Shown: positions 53,043 through 60,970 of the stretch, one piece after another | Layout: each line of letters begins with the position of its first letter | How positions within the stretch are numbered: the stretch's first letter is position 1 | Assembly: GCF_900104525.1 (NCBI RefSeq) | Contig: NZ_LT629711.1 | Location: 3,410,001-3,474,000 of the forward strand | Length of the DNA: 64,000 nt | Direction of reading: 5' to 3' | Source of the DNA: Pedococcus dokdonensis | GTDB taxonomy: Bacteria > Actinomycetota > Actinomycetes > Actinomycetales > Dermatophilaceae | Program-made: the position numbers and the translations under genes | Notes under the pieces: model-generated | Databases searched by the model: none | Told to the model about the DNA's origin: nothing | What the model saw: the letters and a program-made list of their open reading frames with translations, nothing else

Positions 53043-54950
53043 TTAGGCGGGCGGCGACAGCACCGGTGCCAGCGTCTCGAGGACCGATGCGTCCTCGATC
53101 GTGCCCGGCACGGTGGGGGTGCGGCCGTCGGCCATCTCACGCATCGTCTTGCGCAGGATCTTGCCCGACCTCGTCTTCGGCAGCGCCGTCACGACGTCGA
53201 CCCGCTGCAACGAGGCGATGGCGCCGACCTCGTCACGCACCCGCTGCTTGAGCTCGGCGGCGATCTGCTCACCGTCGGCCGCGGCGTCGACCCCGGCCTT
53301 GAGCACCACCAGGGCACGCGGCACCTGACCCTTGAGCTCATCCAGCACGCCGATCACCGCGCACTCCGCGACGGCGGGGTGTCCCGCCAGCGCGGCCTCG
53401 ATCGAGCCGGTCGAGAGCCGGTGCCCCGCGACGTTGAGGACGTCGTCGGTGCGGCCCATGACGTAGAGGTAGCCGTCAGCGTCGACCAGCCCCCCGTCAC
53501 CGGTGAGGTAGTAGCCGTAGAAGGCGGACAGGTAGCCGGCGACGAAGCGGTCGTCGTCGCCCCAGAGCGTCGGCAGCGTGCCCGGGGGGAGCGGCAGGCG
53601 GATGCAGATCGCGCCCTCGTCACCGGCGGCGAGCTCGCGCCCTCCCTCGCCGAGGATGCGCACGTCGTAGCCCGGCACGGGGACGGTCGGGGAGCCGGGC
53701 TTGATCGGCATCGGCTCGAGCCCGCGCAGGTTCGCCGCGATCGGCCAGCCCGTCTCGGTCTGCCACCAGTTGTCGACGACAGGCACGCCCAGCCGCTGGC
53801 TCGCCCACTCGTAGGTGTCGGGGTCGAGCCGCTCGCCGGCCAGGAAGACCGTCTGCAGCGACGAGAGGTCGTGCGCCTTCATGAGGGCGCCGTCGGGGTC
53901 GTCGCGCTTGATGGCCCGGTAGGCAGTGGGGGCGGTGAACATCGCCTTGACGCCGTGCTCGGCGATCACCCTCCAGAACGCGCCCGCGTCCGGCGTGCCG
54001 ACCGGTTTCCCTTCGTAGAGAACGGAAGTCGCGCCGGTGAGCAGTGGCGCGTAGACGATGTAGGAGTGCCCGACGACCCATCCCACGTCGCTGGCCGTGA
54101 ACCACGTGTCGCCCGGCTCGATGCCGTAGATGTTGCCCATCGACCAGCGCAGCGCGACGGCGTGCCCGCCGTTGTCGCGCACGATCCCCTTGGGTCGGCC
54201 GGTCGTGCCCGACGTGTAGAGGATGTAGAGCGGGTCGGTGGCCGCCACTTCGACGCAGTCCGCCGGCTCGGCGTCGGCGACGAGCTCGTCCCAGTCGAGC
54301 TCCTCCCAGTCGGTGTCGCGCTCGCCCACGGCCGCACGCGCCTGCTCGCGCTGCAGGACGATGACCGCCTCCGGCTTGTGCGAGCTGCGGTCGAGCGCGG
54401 CGTCGAGCAGCGGCTTGTACTCGATCACGCGGGTCGGCTCGACCCCACAGCTGGCCGCCACGATGACCACGGGCTTGGCGTCCTCGACGCGGGCCGCGAG
54501 CTCGGCGGGCGCGAAGCCACCGAACACGACGGAGTGCACTGCCCCCAACCGGGCACAGGCGAGCATGGCCACGACCGCCTCGGGCACCATCGGCATGTAG
54601 ATGACGACGCGGTCGCCCTTGCCGACACCCAGCGAAGCCAACGCACCGGCGAACGTCGCCACGCGGTCGAGCAACGCGGCATACGTGATCGTCTGGTGGG
54701 TGTCGGTGACGGGGCTCTCGTAGTGCAGCGCGGCCTGGTCGCCGCGCCCCGCGGCGACGTGCCGGTCGAGCGCGTTGAAGCAGGTGTTGAGGGTGCCACC
54801 GGTGAACCACCGGTAGAAGGGCGGCCGGTCGTCGTCCAGCACGCGCGAGGGCGGTGTGATCCAGTCGATCGCCTTGGCGGCGTCGCCCCAGAACGTCGCC
54901 GGGTCGTCGAGGCTCTGCCGGTATGCCGCGTGGTAGCTGCCGTTGCCCAT
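53043..54950 (-). CDS. prpE: Acyl-CoA synthetase, propionyl-CoA ligase type
   Basis: A 635-residue acetyl-CoA-synthetase-like enzyme. The N-terminal ACS domain includes DPATFWGDAAKAIDW, the P-loop is YTSGTTGRPKG, the acyl-pocket segment is WWQTETGWPIAAN, and the acetylatable Lys is in PKTRSGKILRK. The sequence GHAVALRWSMGNIYGIEPG and the GKPVGTPDAGAFWRVI region fit PrpE, which activates propionate, more than acetate-specific Acs. ATG 54950 is chosen because family proteins start at this GSY segment; an in-frame GTG at 54968 would add six residues. Confidence 0.86.
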   Translation of the reverse strand: MGNGSYHAAYRQSLDDPATFWGDAAKAIDWITPPSRVLDDDRPPFYRWFTGGTLNTCFNALDRHVAAGRGDQAALHYESPVTDTHQTITYAALLDRVATFAGALASLGVGKGDRVVIYMPMVPEAVVAMLACARLGAVHSVVFGGFAPAELAARVEDAKPVVIVAASCGVEPTRVIEYKPLLDAALDRSSHKPEAVIVLQREQARAAVGERDTDWEELDWDELVADAEPADCVEVAATDPLYILYTSGTTGRPKGIVRDNGGHAVALRWSMGNIYGIEPGDTWFTASDVGWVVGHSYIVYAPLLTGATSVLYEGKPVGTPDAGAFWRVIAEHGVKAMFTAPTAYRAIKRDDPDGALMKAHDLSSLQTVFLAGERLDPDTYEWASQRLGVPVVDNWWQTETGWPIAANLRGLEPMPIKPGSPTVPVPGYDVRILGEGGRELAAGDEGAICIRLPLPPGTLPTLWGDDDRFVAGYLSAFYGYYLTGDGGLVDADGYLYVMGRTDDVLNVAGHRLSTGSIEAALAGHPAVAECAVIGVLDELKGQVPRALVVLKAGVDAAADGEQIAAELKQRVRDEVGAIASLQRVDVVTALPKTRSGKILRKTMREMADGRTPTVPGTIEDASVLETLAPVLSPPA

Positions 54951-55002
54951 GTCGACATCGTGGGCCACCTGGCCGCGACCCGCCAGAGCGGCCGGCGACC
55001 GC

Positions 55003-55827
55003 TCAGTAGCGGGAGAGATCCAGCTGCGCCAGGACCGCGGTCGCGTCCGGCTGCAACGTGATGGTGCGCCAGCCGGACTTCGTGCGACGCCCGCACAGCT
55101 GGTCCCGCGTGGCGAGGCCGGGACAGACGACGTTGCGGACCCCCGCCCCCTCGACCTCCACGACGACCGGCAGCTTGCTGAGGCTGTCGTCTGTGGCGAT
55201 CGGCGGCAGGACGACCAGCGCCCGGCCCGGGGTGGACGGCTTGCTCACCGTCGCCGCACCGGTGAGGCGGTAGCGCAGCTCCACGGAGAGCGGGGCGTTG
55301 GGCAGCAGCACGCGCCCCCCGGTGGCGATCGAGTCGGTCTGCTGGGGCAACCGCTGTCCGTCCGAGAGGACTTCGAGGTCGGCGATCCGGACATCCGGTG
55401 GCCGGGCGCCGCTGACGACGCCCTTCAGCACCGGTAGGTCGACCTGCAGGCCGGTCGAGGCGCCGAGGAAGCGGATCTGCTCGACCACCTCGAGCGTTCC
55501 GTCGGGACGCGGGGTCACCTGCACGTGCACGCCCGGCTCGGTGCGGCCCGGGTCCGCGGCAGCGGGTCGCGCGGTGGTCGTGCTCGGCGCCGCCGGCGAG
55601 GCGCGGACCGGAGTCGGCGTGGGGCTGCCGTCGAGCCGGCGGACCGCGACCGTCGCCACCAGGGCGAGGACCGCGATGACGGCAAGGGCGGCGCCGATGG
55701 CTGGCCACACCCGGCGTCTCGAAGGCCGGCGTCGTGGCGGCGCGGGGACCCGTGCGGCCCACGCCAGCAGGACGTCGGTGGAAGAGGGCCGTCCACCTCC
55801 GGTGCCCGGCCCCTGTGCCTGGCTCAT
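55003..55827 (-). CDS. Single-pass membrane protein of unknown function
   Basis: A 274-residue protein. A Pro/Arg-rich cytoplasmic segment (residues 1-42) precedes one helix (AIGAALAVIAVLALVATVAV). A Pro/Thr/Ser-rich linker follows, then an extracytoplasmic beta-rich domain with a pair of cysteines near the C-terminus (NVVCPGLATRDQLCG). I do not recognise the domain. ATG 55827 has GAGGGG 8 nt upstream, preferred over GTG 55836. It lies divergent from the DUF4397/sortase pair, so a shared envelope role is possible. Confidence 0.75.
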   Translation of the reverse strand: MSQAQGPGTGGGRPSSTDVLLAWAARVPAPPRRRPSRRRVWPAIGAALAVIAVLALVATVAVRRLDGSPTPTPVRASPAAPSTTTARPAAADPGRTEPGVHVQVTPRPDGTLEVVEQIRFLGASTGLQVDLPVLKGVVSGARPPDVRIADLEVLSDGQRLPQQTDSIATGGRVLLPNAPLSVELRYRLTGAATVSKPSTPGRALVVLPPIATDDSLSKLPVVVEVEGAGVRNVVCPGLATRDQLCGRRTKSGWRTITLQPDATAVLAQLDLSRY

Positions 55828-55984
55828 GCGATCCACCCCTCGCCGGTGGGTTACGAGTATGTGCAGGTCAGAGCCGTTCCGACAGCCCTGGAGTCGGATT
55901 TACGCCATTTGCATGAGCGCCTGGGGAGGCCGCGGCCGCATCATCGGAGCGTCTGGTCTTCGGGGACCGCAGGGAGGCATGACG

Positions 55985-56929
55985 ATGCAGGCTCGTCACG
56001 GTCGAGGGGTGCTGTCGCTGTTCGTGGCGGCGTCGGTCTCGTGGGGCGCGACGGGCGTCGCGGTGGCGGCGGGCCCCCAGCTCCCGGCAGGCCCCGCGGC
56101 TGTCGGTGCCACGGCGAAGGGGTCCCTCTACGTCATCCAGGGTGTCGACGCCACGACGATGACCCTCAGCCTGGACGGCAAGGTCCTGCGGACCGCGGCT
56201 CCCGCCAAGACGGTCCTGGGTCCGCTGTCGGTGGCCCCGGGTCGCCACACGCTCAAGGCCGAGCCGGCTGGCGGCGGGCCCGCGGTCGAGGCGACAGTGA
56301 CGGTGCAGGGCGGCGCAAGTGCCGACGTGGTCCTGCACCGCCAGGCCGACGCGACCCTCGCCCCGGTGTTCACGACCTACAAGAACGACCTGTCGCCGGT
56401 GACAGCCGGCAGTGGCCGGCTCGCCGTCGCGCACACCGCTGCCGTCGGACCGGCCGACATCCGCGTCAAGGGCGAGGTGCTGTTCAGCAACGTCGCGAAC
56501 GGTGAGCAGCTCTCGCTCACGGTGCCGCGCGGCAGCTACCCCGTCGACATCGTGCCCACCGCGAGCACCGCGCCGGTGGTGTTCGGCCCGGTCGACCTCC
56601 CGGTCGCCGCGGCTTCGCTGACCCGGGTGTTCGCGATCGGGGTGGCGGCGACCGACTCCATGGACGCGGTCGTGCAGGTCCTGCCCATCGCCACGCGTGG
56701 GTCCGGCGCCGACGTGAGCCGGGTCGACGCTGGCAGTGGCGGTCAGGCCCAGGCCCTCATCGCCGCCCACCGCGCGGGCGTCCCTGACTCCGGCGGCCAG
56801 CCGCAGTGGTGGCTCCCCTTCGCGCTGGCCGCCGGGCTCGCCGGGCTCCTGGTCGCCGTGGGGGTCCGGCTCGCGGCCAAGTCGGTGCCGGTGCCGGTGC
56901 GCGTCGACGCCAGGCGGCGGCGCTCCTGA
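55985..56929 (+). CDS. Secreted DUF4397-domain protein with sorting-signal-like C-terminus
   Basis: A 314-residue exported protein. A signal peptide of about 29 residues ends near AVAAGPQ. The DUF4397 domain follows (GSLYVIQGVDATTMTLSLDG). The C-terminus has VPDSG, then a hydrophobic helix (WWLPFALAAGLAGLLVAVGV) and an Arg-rich tail. This has the layout of a cell-wall sorting signal in which VPDSG stands where LPXTG would be. ATG 55985 is used because GGGAGG lies 7 nt before it; ATG 55979 is too close to that site. The next gene encodes a class F sortase, the likely partner. Confidence 0.82.
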   Translation: MQARHGRGVLSLFVAASVSWGATGVAVAAGPQLPAGPAAVGATAKGSLYVIQGVDATTMTLSLDGKVLRTAAPAKTVLGPLSVAPGRHTLKAEPAGGGPAVEATVTVQGGASADVVLHRQADATLAPVFTTYKNDLSPVTAGSGRLAVAHTAAVGPADIRVKGEVLFSNVANGEQLSLTVPRGSYPVDIVPTASTAPVVFGPVDLPVAAASLTRVFAIGVAATDSMDAVVQVLPIATRGSGADVSRVDAGSGGQAQALIAAHRAGVPDSGGQPQWWLPFALAAGLAGLLVAVGVRLAAKSVPVPVRVDARRRRS

Positions 56930-56958
56930 CCGCGCCCCGGTCGCGCCCGGCCACCACG

Positions 56959-57657
56959 GTGGCCCGCGTGGCCCGCGTCGTCCTCGTGGTCCTCTGTGGC
57001 AGCTCGCTCGCCGCCTGCGGCGGACCGGCCGAGGCGCAGCGTGGTGGGCCGGCCACGGCGAGCTCGGCGGCGGCGTCCGGCCCGGCAACCACGGCTGCGT
57101 CACCGTCCGGCGAGGGCGCAGCCGGTGATCCGAGGACCCCGCCCCCGGCGGGGGTCGGTCGCCCAGCGGCAAGCCAACGGCTCACCTTCGCCCCGGAGCG
57201 GATCCGGCTCAGCTCGGACGGCGGGGCGTCGGCACCCGTGCAGCGGGTCGACACCGGTGCGAGCGGCGAGCTGGAGCTGCCGGCCGACCCCGGGGTCACC
57301 GGCTGGTGGGTGAGCGGCGCGCTCGCGGGCGAGGTATACGGGAGCGTGGTGCTCGCCGGGCACATCGACTCGCGCGAGCGGGGGATCGGCTTCTTCGCCA
57401 AGCTGCTCAACGCATCGCCCGGCGACCGGATCGAGCTGACCGGGCGGGGCCTGACGCAGACGTACGTGGTGCGGACCAACAAGGAGGTCGACAAGGGCGC
57501 CCTCTCCACTAGCACCGACATCTTCGACCGCTCTGTGCGGGGCCGGCTGGTCCTGCTCACCTGCACGGGCAGCTTCGACCCGCGGACCCGGCACTACGAC
57601 CACAACCTGGTCGTCACGGCATACCCGGTCGGGGTGCCGCGGCTTGCCAAATCCTGA
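56959..57657 (+). CDS. Class F sortase, predicted lipid-anchored
   Basis: A 232-residue cysteine transpeptidase. From GTG 56959 the N-terminus is a lipoprotein signal with lipobox SLAAC (Cys20), then a disordered Ala/Ser/Pro linker and the sortase domain (about residues 85-230). The triad is His135 (LAGHID), Cys202 (LLTCTG) and probably Arg211. Class F sortases attach surface proteins in actinobacteria. It begins 29 bp after the DUF4397 gene. Other start codons are possible because the frame is open further upstream, but GTG 56959 yields a clean export signal. Confidence 0.85.
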   Translation: MARVARVVLVVLCGSSLAACGGPAEAQRGGPATASSAAASGPATTAASPSGEGAAGDPRTPPPAGVGRPAASQRLTFAPERIRLSSDGGASAPVQRVDTGASGELELPADPGVTGWWVSGALAGEVYGSVVLAGHIDSRERGIGFFAKLLNASPGDRIELTGRGLTQTYVVRTNKEVDKGALSTSTDIFDRSVRGRLVLLTCTGSFDPRTRHYDHNLVVTAYPVGVPRLAKS

Positions 57658-57716
57658 CCAACCAGGACAACCCAGGGCCTTGTGGGCAGACGCCGGACGT
57701 AGGTAAGTTCCGTTGT

Positions 57717-57753
57717 GACCGCTTCTATGGTGAATGGTTCACACAAAGCGGTC
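57717..57753 (+). promoter_or_regulatory. Nested inverted repeats upstream of nagZ
   Basis: GACCGCTT at 57717-57724 pairs perfectly with 57746-57753. Inside it GTGAA-TGG-TTCAC (57730-57742) is a second perfect 5-bp inverted repeat. The A+T-rich core stands out. It is a candidate operator for the MurR/RpiR regulator encoded downstream, or a leader hairpin. Confidence 0.45.
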
Positions 57754-57783
57754 GTGCTCGCTCGTCGGCTCTTGGAGGTCCGG

Positions 57784-59613
57784 ATGTCCAGCTCAGCCCT
57801 GTCCCGCCGCACCGTCGTCGCCGGTGGCGTCGCCGTCGGGATGCTCCTCGCCGGAGCCGGTGCCGGCCTCGCCACGGCGGCGCCGTCCGTGCCCGCCCCC
57901 TCGGCCTCCAGTGGCCCAGGGCGGGGCTGGGTCGCCTCGACGATGGCGCACATGACGCTGGAGGAGAAGGTCGGCCAGCTCTTCGTCCAGAACGTCTACG
58001 GCAAGGACGCCACGACGCCCGATGCCCGTAACATCCCGCTGTACGGCGTGGCCAGCCCGGCCGAGGTGGTGCAGAAGTACCACCTCGGTGGCGTCATCTA
58101 CTTCGCCTGGACCGACAGCGTCCAGAACCCGCCCCAGATCGCCGCCCTCTCCAACGGGCTGCAGAAGGCCTCGCTCACCCAGGACCGCAAGGTGAGGATC
58201 CCGCTCCAGGTCGCCACCGACCAGGAGCAGGGGGTGGTCACGCGGATCGGCCCGCCGGCCACGCAGTTCCCGGGCTCGATGGCCCTCGGCGCAGGCCGGT
58301 CCACGGCCGACGCCCGCACGGCCGCCGCGATCACCGGCCAGGAGCTCAAGGCGATGGGGGTCAACACCAACTTCGCTCCCGACTCCGACGTCAACGTCAA
58401 CGCGCTCAACCCGGTGATCGGCACCCGCTCGTTCTCCTCCGACCCCTCGCTGGCAGCGAGCATGGTCGGCGCCCAGGTGCAGGGTTACCAGGACGACGCC
58501 GACATCTCCTCGTCGGCCAAGCACTTCCCGGGGCACGGCGACACCGCCACCGACAGCCACGTGGCGTTCCCGATCATCACCCACACCCGGCAGGAGTGGG
58601 AGCAGGTCGACGCCCCGCCGTTCAAGAGCGCGATCGCGCATGGCATCGACATGATCATGACCGCGCACCTCAACTTCCCCGCGCTCGACGACTCCGGTGA
58701 CCCGGCCACGCTGAGCAAGCCGATCATGACCGGCCTGCTGCGGGGAGAGCTCGGCTACAAGGGAGTGATCATCACCGACTCCCTCGCGATGCAGGGGGTG
58801 CGGGACCTCTACGGCGACGCCGAGGTCGCGGTCCGCGCCCTCGACGCGGGCGTCGACCAGCTGCTCATGACGCCCGCCATGGACGACGCGTATGCCGCGG
58901 TGCTGGGTGCCGTGCGCAGCGGACGGATCAGCCGGGCCGACCTCGACGCCAAGGTGCGTCGCGTGCTCGAGCTCAAGGTGCGGCGGGGCCTCGTCGCCCA
59001 CCCGTACGTCGACGCGGACGCGCTCGACCAGGTGGTCGGCACCCCGCAGCACCTGGCCACGGCCGATGCCATCACCGACCGCACGACGACCCTCGTCAAG
59101 AACGACACCGCGACCCTCCCCATGGCGGTCTCGGGCAAGAAGGTGCTCGTCACCGGCTACGGCGTCGCGACGACGCAGACGCTCGCCGACGGTCTCGCGG
59201 CCGAGGGCGCGGCGACCACCGTGAAGCAGACCGGTAGCGCGCCGAGCGACACCGCCGTGGCGGAGGCCGTCGCGGCCGCGGAGGGCAAGGACGCGGTCGT
59301 CGTCACGACGATGAAGGCCTGGGACAAGGCGGTCACCGACCCGAACGGCGGCCAGCAGAACCTGGTCAAGGCGCTGCTCGCGACCGGGAAGCCGGTGGTC
59401 GTGGTCGCGACCCGCGACCCCTACGACATCGCCTACTTCGCCGACGCGCCGACCTACCTCGCCACCTACTCCTACAGCCCCGTCGCGATCCAGTCGGTGG
59501 CCCGGGTGATCACGGGTGCGGTGCGGCCCACCGGCAAGCTCCCCGTCGACATCCCGGTGGCCGGGGACCCGGCCACGGTGCTCTACCCCTTCGGGCACGG
59601 CCTCACCTACTGA
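57784..59613 (+). CDS. nagZ: Secreted GH3 beta-N-acetylhexosaminidase (NagZ-like)
   Basis: A 609-residue GH3 enzyme predicted to release terminal GlcNAc from peptidoglycan fragments. A twin-arginine-like signal (SRRTVV) and hydrophobic stretch end near residue 33. The NagZ hallmark loop KHFPGHGDT (residues 246-254) contains the His251-Asp253 acid/base dyad, and the nucleophile is Asp332 (TDSLAM). A C-terminal GH3 domain (about 430-609) is present as in B. subtilis NagZ, unlike the short E. coli enzyme. ATG 57784 follows GGAGG by 5-6 nt. It heads the muropeptide cluster. Confidence 0.9.
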   Translation: MSSSALSRRTVVAGGVAVGMLLAGAGAGLATAAPSVPAPSASSGPGRGWVASTMAHMTLEEKVGQLFVQNVYGKDATTPDARNIPLYGVASPAEVVQKYHLGGVIYFAWTDSVQNPPQIAALSNGLQKASLTQDRKVRIPLQVATDQEQGVVTRIGPPATQFPGSMALGAGRSTADARTAAAITGQELKAMGVNTNFAPDSDVNVNALNPVIGTRSFSSDPSLAASMVGAQVQGYQDDADISSSAKHFPGHGDTATDSHVAFPIITHTRQEWEQVDAPPFKSAIAHGIDMIMTAHLNFPALDDSGDPATLSKPIMTGLLRGELGYKGVIITDSLAMQGVRDLYGDAEVAVRALDAGVDQLLMTPAMDDAYAAVLGAVRSGRISRADLDAKVRRVLELKVRRGLVAHPYVDADALDQVVGTPQHLATADAITDRTTTLVKNDTATLPMAVSGKKVLVTGYGVATTQTLADGLAAEGAATTVKQTGSAPSDTAVAEAVAAAEGKDAVVVTTMKAWDKAVTDPNGGQQNLVKALLATGKPVVVVATRDPYDIAYFADAPTYLATYSYSPVAIQSVARVITGAVRPTGKLPVDIPVAGDPATVLYPFGHGLTY

Positions 59614-59663
59614 CCGCGCTCGCCACCCACCCGACCACACCCGGCCACGATCGGACGACCGCC

Positions 59664-60968
59664 ATGACCCATGTCAACCGCCGCACGCTCCTCACCGCCG
59701 GGGCCGGCGCTCTGGCCGTGCCGCTCGCCGCGGCCGGTGCCCGCGCTGGCGAACCTGCCGGCCACCCCAGCGCGCCGTCCCGCAAGGTCACCACCGGCGC
59801 CCAGCGGGAGGCCGCCAACGGGTGGGCGACCCTGGCCGGTCAGAAGGTCGGGATCATCACCAACCCCACCGGGATCCTCACCAACCTCCGGACCATCGTC
59901 GACGAGATGCACGAGGCCGGCACGGTCGACATCGTCGGGGTCTTCGGGCCCGAGCACGGCTTCCGTGGCACGGCGCAGGCGGGCGACTCCGAGGGCACCC
60001 ACACCGACCCGCGGACCGGCCTGACCGTCTACGACGCCTACGGCGCCAACGCCGCGAAGATGGAGCAGCTGTTCCGCACCGCCGGGGTCGAGACCGTGGT
60101 CTTCGACATCCAGGACGCCGGGGCGCGGTTCTACACCTACATCTGGACCATGTACACGGCCATGCGCGCTGCGGTCGCGACCGGCTCGAGGTTCGTCGTC
60201 CTCGACCGGCCGAACCCGACTGGCGGGACGGCGCGCGGGCCGATGATGACCACCGCCTACACCTCCGGCGTGGGGGCCAAGGAGATCGTCCAGGCACACG
60301 GCATGACGGTGGGTGAGCTGGCGCGCTACTTCGACGCGGAGTTCCTTCCCGCGGACGCGGGTGGCCGCCTCGCGGAGCTGTCCGTCGTCGAGGTCCGTGG
60401 CTGGCGGCGTGACATGCCGTATGCCGCGACCGGCCTCCCGTGGGTCATGCCCAGCCCGAACATGCCGACGCCCGACACCGCGCTGGTCTATCCGGGGACG
60501 GGGATGTTCGAGGGCACCAACCTGTCGGAGGGGCGGGGTACGACGCGCCCGTTCGAGCTCGTGGGCGCGCCGTACGTCGACTACCGCTTGGCGCAAACCC
60601 TTGCGGCGCGGGAGATCCCGGGTGTGGGTTTCCGCGAGGCGTACTTCACGCCCACGTTCAGCAAGCACCTCAACAAGGTCTGTGGCGGGGTGCAGGTGCA
60701 CATCACGGACCCGGCTGCGTTCGACCCGCTGCGGGTGGCCGTCGAGATGCTCGTCGCCGCGAGGTCCACCTACGCGGACTTCGCCTGGCGCGTCGACAAC
60801 GACCCGCGGCCCTACTGGATCGACAAGCTGAGCGGGTCGACCCGGCTGCGCGAGCAGGTGACCGCAGGCGCCTCGGCCGACGAGGTGGTCGGGGCATGGG
60901 CCGACGAGCTGGCCGCGTTCAACCGCCGTCGCGCCCAGTACCTCATCTACCGCGGCCCAGCCGCCTGA
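59664..60968 (+). CDS. namZ: Secreted exo-beta-N-acetylmuramidase (NamZ/DUF1343)
   Basis: A 434-residue DUF1343 protein. A twin-arginine-like signal (NRRTLLTAGAG) precedes the Rossmann-like domain with GVFGPEHGFRG, FDIQDAGARFYTY and LDRPNPTGG, and the C-terminal part with MPSPNMPTPDTALVYPGTGM. In B. subtilis the homologue YbbC/NamZ removes non-reducing terminal MurNAc from glycan strands. Paired with the adjacent NagZ it could trim peptidoglycan chains residue by residue outside the cell. It starts 50 bp after nagZ. Confidence 0.9.
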   Translation: MTHVNRRTLLTAGAGALAVPLAAAGARAGEPAGHPSAPSRKVTTGAQREAANGWATLAGQKVGIITNPTGILTNLRTIVDEMHEAGTVDIVGVFGPEHGFRGTAQAGDSEGTHTDPRTGLTVYDAYGANAAKMEQLFRTAGVETVVFDIQDAGARFYTYIWTMYTAMRAAVATGSRFVVLDRPNPTGGTARGPMMTTAYTSGVGAKEIVQAHGMTVGELARYFDAEFLPADAGGRLAELSVVEVRGWRRDMPYAATGLPWVMPSPNMPTPDTALVYPGTGMFEGTNLSEGRGTTRPFELVGAPYVDYRLAQTLAAREIPGVGFREAYFTPTFSKHLNKVCGGVQVHITDPAAFDPLRVAVEMLVAARSTYADFAWRVDNDPRPYWIDKLSGSTRLREQVTAGASADEVVGAWADELAAFNRRRAQYLIYRGPAA

Positions 60969-60970
60969 CG

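Noticed and set aside
55904-55918. Similarity to part of the 52-kb hairpin arm (14 of 15 bases)
   Set aside because: A single 15-base near-match is expected by chance in 64 kb, and the site has no second arm.
55979-55981. ATG 55979 as start of the DUF4397 protein
   Set aside because: Only one base from GGGAGG; ATG 55985 is spaced by 7 nt.
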